Below, piece after piece: positions 60,351 to 64,000 of a stretch of DNA of 64,000 nucleotides. The stretch's first letter is position 1. Each line of letters opens with the position of its first letter. The position numbers and the translations under genes were made by a program. The notes beneath the pieces were generated by a model. The model did not search any database. It had not been told where the DNA came from and was given only the letters and a program-made list of their open reading frames with translations. Origin of the DNA: Muriiphilus sp048268845 (GTDB taxonomy: Bacteria > Pseudomonadota > Alphaproteobacteria > Rhodobacterales > Rhodobacteraceae). The stretch lies in the NCBI GenBank assembly GCA_048268845.1, contig JBLWUQ010000012.1, forward strand, positions 1 to 64,000. Reading direction: 5' to 3'.

Positions 60351-60953
60351 TCAGAACTTGATACCGGCGCGGATCTGGAAGGTGTGGAACTGGTCTTGCC
60401 AGGCAGCCGGAGATCCGAGGGAGTCGGTGATGTCGCGATAGACATACTCGCCGCCGACGAAAATGCTGTCGGTGACGAGGTAGTCGATGCCCGCGCCGAC
60501 GTTCCAGCCGGTGCCTTCATTGCTCGCATCATCCCACAGCATGCTGTAGCCGCCCGACACGTAGACCAAGGCCCGGTCCATCTCAACGCCAGCGCGCAGC
60601 TTGGCGTCGAACACGGTCGAGACGATCGCCGGCGTGATATCTCTGTTACCGATCGTTCCGGCAAGCTCGCCGCCGATCATGAAGCCACCATCCATCACGT
60701 GGTTGTAGCCGATGAAGCCGCCGTAGGTCAGGCCGTCAAACGCAGTCACGCCCGGTGTCACGATCAACGGAGTCCTGTCACCCGTGTTCCAGCCGAAGGT
60801 CGCACCGGCATAGAAGCCATCCCAGAGCGAGGCGGCGGGGGTGGGAGCGACCACGATGACCGGATCAGCGACCGGCACCACGAGCGAGCCGGCGGATGCA
60901 GCGGTTGCAGCAAAGGCGGCGACCACGGAGGCGATGATTGTATTCTTTTTCAT
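60351..60953 (-). CDS. Outer-membrane beta-barrel protein, array copy 2
   Basis: A 200-residue paralogue: signal peptide MKKNTIIASVVAAFAATAASA, then LWDGFYAGATFGWNTGDR, GFIGYNHVMDGGFMIGGELA and the terminal FQIRAGIKF. The first surface loop (LIVTPGVTAFDG) and the third (TIGNRDITPAIVS) differ from those of the other copies, while the strands are conserved. The start is the ATG at 60951-60953 after AGGAGAAC. Confidence 0.9.
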   Translation of the reverse strand: MKKNTIIASVVAAFAATAASAGSLVVPVADPVIVVAPTPAASLWDGFYAGATFGWNTGDRTPLIVTPGVTAFDGLTYGGFIGYNHVMDGGFMIGGELAGTIGNRDITPAIVSTVFDAKLRAGVEMDRALVYVSGGYSMLWDDASNEGTGWNVGAGIDYLVTDSIFVGGEYVYRDITDSLGSPAAWQDQFHTFQIRAGIKF

Positions 60954-61036
60954 AACGTTCTCCTGGAACAAATTCTGGTCAGACAGCTAGCACTTCAGCG
61001 GCGTGCAGCCAATCCTCACCCCGGTAGCACCGCCAA

Positions 61037-61066
61037 ACAAAACTGAATGTGGTTCGCTTTTGCAAC
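61037..61066 (-). promoter_or_regulatory. Conserved box upstream of array copy 2
   Basis: Same 30-base block as before copy 1 (GTTGCAAAAG at the 5' end, CACATTC in the centre, TTTTGT at the 3' end on the minus strand), 83 bases from the start codon. Confidence 0.5.
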
Positions 61067-61128
61067 ATGTCGGTGCGCTGATCGTCTGGGGCCATCCGCG
61101 CCATTTGGCGGGCTCGATGACGCTTCGG

Positions 61129-61190
61129 CAGGGTCGGCGGGCGGTCGATGCAGACAACACCGGCGCGAAAAACGAACGGGGCGGCCTATT
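61129..61190 (+). pseudogene. trmD 3'-end relic 2 (degenerate)
   Basis: Recognisable only by position, the GCAGACAACACCGGCGCGAA segment and the hairpin. The open frame is lost. It is the oldest-looking relic. Confidence 0.6.
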
Positions 61191-61201
61191 TAGGCCGCCC
61201 C
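61178..61201. terminator. Array terminator after copy 3
   Basis: Arms extended to 11 bases (GGGGCGGCCTA and TAGGCCGCCCC) around a two-base loop. The compensating change in both arms shows that pairing is kept by selection. Confidence 0.78.
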
Positions 61202-61224
61202 GTATGGGTCGAGATGGTGCTAGA

Positions 61225-61845
61225 TCAGAACTTGATACCGGCGCGGATCTGGAAGGTGTGGAACTGCTCTTCCCACGCAGCCGGGGTACCGAGCGAGTCG
61301 GTGATGTCGCGGTAGACATACTCGGCGCCGACGAAAATGCTGTCGGTGACGAGGTAGTCAATGCCCACGCCCGCATTCCAGCCGGTGCCTTCAGTGTTGT
61401 TGTCGTAGCTGGCCATCGTGTAGCCGCCCGAGGCATAGACCAAGGCCCGGTCCATTTCGAACCCGGCACGCAACTTTGCGTCGAACACGGTTGCGACCCG
61501 ATCCACCAGCGTCCCAGACCCGTCCATGTTGACGATCGTTCCGGCAAGTTCGCCGCCGATCATGAAGCCGCCATCCATCACGTGGTTGTAACCGATGAAG
61601 CCGCCATAGGTCAGGCCATCAAACGCTAGCGGAAGCGGCAGTGGGCCCCCGGTGGGCAGTGGTTGGAATTCACCCGTGTTCCAGCCGAAGGTTCCACCGG
61701 CATAGAAGCCATCCCAGCGCGAAGCCACGGGGGTCGGGGCGACCATGATGACCGGGTCGGCGACCGGCGCCACGATGGTGCCGGCGGACGCAGCGGTTGC
61801 CGCAAATGCAGCGGCCACGGATGCGATGATTATTTGCTTTTTCAT
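61225..61845 (-). CDS. Outer-membrane beta-barrel protein, array copy 3
   Basis: A 206-residue paralogue: signal peptide MKKQIIIASVAAAFAATAASA, then RWDGFYAGGTFGWNTGEF, GFIGYNHVMDGGFMIGGELA and the terminal FQIRAGIKF. The first loop is longer and Pro-rich (QPLPTGGPLPLPLAFDG). The third holds VNMDGSGTLVDRVA. Barrel strands are near-identical to copy 2. The ATG is at 61843-61845. Confidence 0.9.
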   Translation of the reverse strand: MKKQIIIASVAAAFAATAASAGTIVAPVADPVIMVAPTPVASRWDGFYAGGTFGWNTGEFQPLPTGGPLPLPLAFDGLTYGGFIGYNHVMDGGFMIGGELAGTIVNMDGSGTLVDRVATVFDAKLRAGFEMDRALVYASGGYTMASYDNNTEGTGWNAGVGIDYLVTDSIFVGAEYVYRDITDSLGTPAAWEEQFHTFQIRAGIKF

Positions 61846-61926
61846 GACGTTCTCCTGGGTCAAGCGTTGACCATGCAGCTAGTGCTTCGGCGCCGAACAT
61901 CCAGTCCGCACCGCGGTCTTTACCAA

Positions 61927-61956
61927 ACAAATGCGAATGTGGGCCTCTTTGGCAAC
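61927..61956 (-). promoter_or_regulatory. Conserved box upstream of array copy 3
   Basis: The same block with one change in the first arm (GTTGCCAAAG), 81 bases from the start codon. Confidence 0.45.
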
Positions 61957-62013
61957 ATGGTCGGCGCCGTGATCGCCTGGGGACCTCCGCGTCATCTGGC
62001 GCGCTCGATGATT

Positions 62014-62082
62014 CGACGGCCGGATCTGCGGGCTGTCCTGACGGAAAGCCCCGATCTCAAAAGCAAACGGGGCGACCGATAA
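62014..62082 (+). pseudogene. trmD 3'-end relic 3
   Basis: Open frame RRPDLRAVLTESPDLKSKRG with a stop in the hairpin, matching the trmD tail with several substitutions. No start. Confidence 0.8.
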
Positions 62083-62092
62083 AGGCCGCCCC
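62069..62092. terminator. Array terminator after copy 4
   Basis: The same hairpin with one mismatch in the first arm (GGGGCGACC). Confidence 0.7.
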
Positions 62093-62116
62093 GCATGGAT
62101 CGAGATGATGCGAGAT

Positions 62117-62740
62117 TCAGAACTTGATACCGGCGCGCACCGAGAAAGCATGCGACTGCGACTCCCAAGCTGGGGTCGCGGCCGAGTCGGTGATGTCGCG
62201 ATAGACATATTCCGCGCCGACGAACACGCTGTCGGTGACGAGGTAGTCGACACCCGCGCCGACGTTCCATCCAGTGCCCTCGATCGGCGAAGCAGGGGTC
62301 GAAAGATAGTCGCCGGTCAGCATGCTGTAACCGCCGGAGGCATAGACCAGCGCGCGGTCCATTTCAAAGCCGACGCGCAGTTTCGCATCGAACACAACCC
62401 CATCCACGCCTGGGTTAGTAGTGGTATTCGGGTCGAAGTTGAATATCGATCCGGCAACTTCGCCACCGATCATGAAACCGCCGTCCATCACGTAGTTGTA
62501 GCCGAGGAAACCACCATAGCCGATGCCATCGCTCGGTTCCGTAGCCGGGCCCGGGAAAATCATGTCGCCCGTGCTCCAGCCGACGGCCGCACCAACATAG
62601 AAGCCGTCCCAGTAGGACGTGGCGACGACCGGACTCGGCATGATCACCGGGTCAGGCATCGGAGCAACGATGGTGCCCGCCGACGCAGCGGTAGCGACAA
62701 ACGTAGCGACCACGGATGCAATGATAGCGTGCTTCTTCAT
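62117..62740 (-). CDS. Outer-membrane beta-barrel protein, array copy 4
   Basis: A 207-residue paralogue: signal peptide MKKHAIIASVVATFVATAASA, then YWDGFYVGAAVGWSTGDM, GFLGYNYVMDGGFMIGGEVA and the terminal FSVRAGIKF. It belongs with copy 5 and the partial copy 6 (SDGIGYGGFLGYNYV; SIFNFDPNTTTNP). The ATG is at 62738-62740 with GGAGAG upstream. Confidence 0.9.
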   Translation of the reverse strand: MKKHAIIASVVATFVATAASAGTIVAPMPDPVIMPSPVVATSYWDGFYVGAAVGWSTGDMIFPGPATEPSDGIGYGGFLGYNYVMDGGFMIGGEVAGSIFNFDPNTTTNPGVDGVVFDAKLRVGFEMDRALVYASGGYSMLTGDYLSTPASPIEGTGWNVGAGVDYLVTDSVFVGAEYVYRDITDSAATPAWESQSHAFSVRAGIKF

Positions 62741-62822
62741 GACACTCTCCATACGAGATTCTGGTTATAAGGATAGCACAATGGACTGGCACATCTCACC
62801 CCCGACCCCGGCACCTCGCCAA

Positions 62823-62852
62823 ACAAAAATGAATGTGATCCGCTTTTGCAAC
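62823..62852 (-). promoter_or_regulatory. Conserved box upstream of array copy 4
   Basis: The same block (GTTGCAAAAG at the 5' end, CACATTC in the centre, TTTTGT at the 3' end), 82 bases from the start codon. Confidence 0.5.
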
Positions 62853-62907
62853 GATATCGGCGCGCAGATCGCTTGGGAAAGTCCGCGATATTTGGCGCGT
62901 TCTATGG

Positions 62908-62978
62908 CGTGGCGGCCCGATCTGTGGGCTGTCCGTGCGGAAAACCCCGACCCGAAAAGCAAACGGGGCGGCCGATAA
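62908..62978 (+). pseudogene. trmD 3'-end relic 4
   Basis: Open frame WRPDLWAVRAENPDPKSKRG with the stop kept. It is closest to the real trmD tail. No start codon or upstream domain. Confidence 0.83.
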
Positions 62979-62988
62979 AGGCCGCCCC
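62965..62988. terminator. Array terminator after copy 5
   Basis: Perfect copy of the trmD terminator hairpin, just 3' of the gene ending at 63013. Confidence 0.75.
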
Positions 62989-63012
62989 GCGTGGATCGAG
63001 ATGATGCGAGAT

Positions 63013-63633
63013 TCAGAACTTGATACCGGCGCGCAGCGTGAAGGAGTGGGACTGCGTCTCCCACTGTTCGGGAGTGTTCAGCGAGTCGTTGATGTCGCGA
63101 TAGACATATTCCGCGCCAACGAACACGCTGTCGGTGACGAGGTAGTCGACACCTGCACCGGCGTTCCATCCACTGCCCTCAATCGCGATGGGGCCAGGGT
63201 TAAAATCACCGGTCAACATGCTGTAACCGCCGGAGGCATAGACCAGCGCGCGGTCCATTTCGAACCCGGCGCGGAGTTTCACATCGAACATGGTCCCGTC
63301 CACTTCTTCGGGACCTCCAGTGGCATCAAAGTTGAATATCGATCCGGCAACTTCACCACCGATCATGAAGCCGCCGTCCATCACGTAGTTGTAGCCCAGG
63401 AAACCACCATAGCCGAAGCCATCGCTCGGCACCGTAGCCGGGGTGGGGAAAACCATGTCGCCCGTTGCCCAGCCGACGGCCGCACCAGCGTAGAAGCCGT
63501 CCCAATATGACGCCATGGAAACCGGCGTCGACATGATCACCGGGTCGGGGGTCGGAGCAACGATGGTGCCCGCCGATGCAGCGGTTGCAGCAAACGCGGC
63601 GACCACGGATGCGATGATAGTGTTCTTCTTCAT
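63013..63633 (-). CDS. Outer-membrane beta-barrel protein, array copy 5
   Basis: A 206-residue paralogue: signal peptide MKKNTIIASVVAAFAATAASA, then YWDGFYAGAAVGWATGDM, GFLGYNYVMDGGFMIGGEVA and the terminal FTLRAGIKF. The third loop (NFDATGGPEEVDGTM) and the last loop (NDSLNTPEQWETQ) differ from copy 4, while most of the rest matches. The ATG is at 63631-63633. Confidence 0.9.
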   Translation of the reverse strand: MKKNTIIASVVAAFAATAASAGTIVAPTPDPVIMSTPVSMASYWDGFYAGAAVGWATGDMVFPTPATVPSDGFGYGGFLGYNYVMDGGFMIGGEVAGSIFNFDATGGPEEVDGTMFDVKLRAGFEMDRALVYASGGYSMLTGDFNPGPIAIEGSGWNAGAGVDYLVTDSVFVGAEYVYRDINDSLNTPEQWETQSHSFTLRAGIKF

Positions 63634-63716
63634 GACACTCTCCATAAAAGACTCTGGTTATAGGGGTAGCACAATGGACTGGCACATCTCACCCCCCGAC
63701 CCCGGCACATCGCCAA

Positions 63717-63746
63717 ACAAAAATGAATGTGATCCACTTTTGCAAC
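63717..63746 (-). promoter_or_regulatory. Conserved box upstream of array copy 5
   Basis: The same block (GTTGCAAAAG at the 5' end, CACATTC in the centre, TTTTGT at the 3' end), 83 bases from the start codon. Confidence 0.5.
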
Positions 63747-63802
63747 AATACCGGCGCGCAGATCGCCTGGGGAAGTCCGCGATATTTGGCGCGCTCTATG
63801 GC

Positions 63803-63872
63803 GGGGCGTTCGGATCTGTGGGCTGTCCTGACGGAAAGCCCCGATCCCAAAAGCAAACGGGGCGGCCTATGA
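63803..63872 (+). pseudogene. trmD 3'-end relic 5
   Basis: The same tail with the frame ending RGGL and a TGA in the hairpin loop instead of TAA. No start. Confidence 0.75.
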
Positions 63873-63882
63873 AGGCCGCCCC
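63859..63882. terminator. Array terminator after copy 6
   Basis: Arms GGGGCGGCC and GGCCGCCCC with a TATGAA loop, 3' of the last, partial gene. Confidence 0.75.
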
Positions 63883-63906
63883 GCGTGGATCGAGATGATG
63901 CGAGAT

Positions 63907-64000
63907 TCAGAACTTGATACCGGCGCGCACCGTGAAGGCGTGCGACTGCGACTCCCAAGCTGGGGTGGCGGCCGAGTCGGTGATGTCGCGATAGACATAT
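63907..64000 (-). CDS. Outer-membrane beta-barrel protein, array copy 6 (partial)
   Basis: Only the last 30 codons are inside the window. The end is almost identical to copy 4 (tail VRAGIKF; TDSAATPAWESQSHAF-like). The 5' part lies beyond position 64000, so the array continues. Confidence 0.88.
   Translation of the reverse strand, partial: YVYRDITDSAATPAWESQSHAFTVRAGIKF

Larger units (their letters stand above)
59391..64000 (-). repeat. Tandem array of outer-membrane genes with trmD-tail relics
   Basis: At least six direct repeats of about 870-900 bases, running off the window. Each unit has, in plus-strand order, a trmD 3'-end segment (real at 59397-59460, relics afterwards), a hairpin terminator, a minus-strand beta-barrel gene and a 150-base upstream region with a conserved 30-base box. 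Units at 62.0-64.0 kb are the most alike, so they are the youngest. The third spacer (61.13 kb) is the most degenerate. Confidence 0.88.

Noticed and set aside
59391..64000. CRISPR-like or satellite repeat
   Set aside because: The period is about 0.9 kb, the units contain full genes, and there are no short repeat-spacer units. It is a gene array.

Overview
The window reads as chromosome of an alphaproteobacterium, most likely family Rhodobacteraceae. The support is a GC-rich sequence with short intergenic gaps, the order ffh - acetyltransferases - chorismate mutase - rpsP - rimM - trmD, an S16 protein with a long Ala/Glu/Lys tail, and palindromic GC-rich intergenic elements of a type I associate with that family. 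No rRNA, tRNA or CRISPR array was seen. Assignments rest on reading the translated sequences; no search was run.

Region 1 (1-22.9 kb) is an ordinary mixed chromosome. It holds a paired coiled-coil/unknown operon, an SLC13-type transporter, an M20 deacylase, a Dpp-type ABC importer without a binding protein followed by an aldehyde dehydrogenase, a YcaQ-type DNA glycosylase, an SDR, a P1-family amidohydrolase, succinate-semialdehyde dehydrogenase, an HPP membrane protein, an MFS transporter, a small heat-shock protein, a LysR/EamA pair and a family-8-like glycosyltransferase.

Region 2 (23.0-51.5 kb) is a catabolic island. Its left edge is littered with transposase remnants (IS256-type and IS21 istB-type). 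Three units follow. (a) 23.6-26.8 kb: CoA-transferase, acyl-CoA dehydrogenase and an HTD2/MaoC hydratase, with a divergent LysR gene. (b) 27.9-38.8 kb: a nine-gene operon whose last six genes have the gene content and order expected for the furan pathway hmfABCDEF: 2-furoyl-CoA dehydrogenase, 2-furoate-CoA ligase, 2-oxoglutaroyl-CoA hydrolase and a UbiD-type furandicarboxylate decarboxylase. They are preceded by a split thiamine-diphosphate decarboxylase and an aldehyde dehydrogenase, and a divergent LysR faces the operon. (c) 41.1-51.4 kb: a ten-gene operon with a NitT/TauT-type importer, acyl-CoA ligase, two acyl-CoA dehydrogenases, enoyl-CoA hydratase, a thiolase-fold protein with a DUF35 partner, and an aldehyde dehydrogenase. 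This is the complement expected for one aldolytic side-chain-shortening cycle. Chained together, (c) could convert a furylpropanoate-like acid into an aldehyde and then an acid that (b) funnels to 2-oxoglutarate. That chain is inference.

Region 3 (52.3-59.5 kb) is the conserved translation/SRP block. Three GNAT genes are inserted after ffh, and a sulfotransferase-like gene and a membrane protein lie between rimM and trmD. The expected rplS does not follow trmD.

Region 4 (59.4-64.0 kb, running off the window) is a tandem array of at least six paralogous outer-membrane beta-barrel genes on the minus strand. Each 0.87-0.90 kb unit carries a relic of the trmD 3' end that includes the trmD terminator hairpin. 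Unequal duplication with a breakpoint inside trmD is the simplest explanation.
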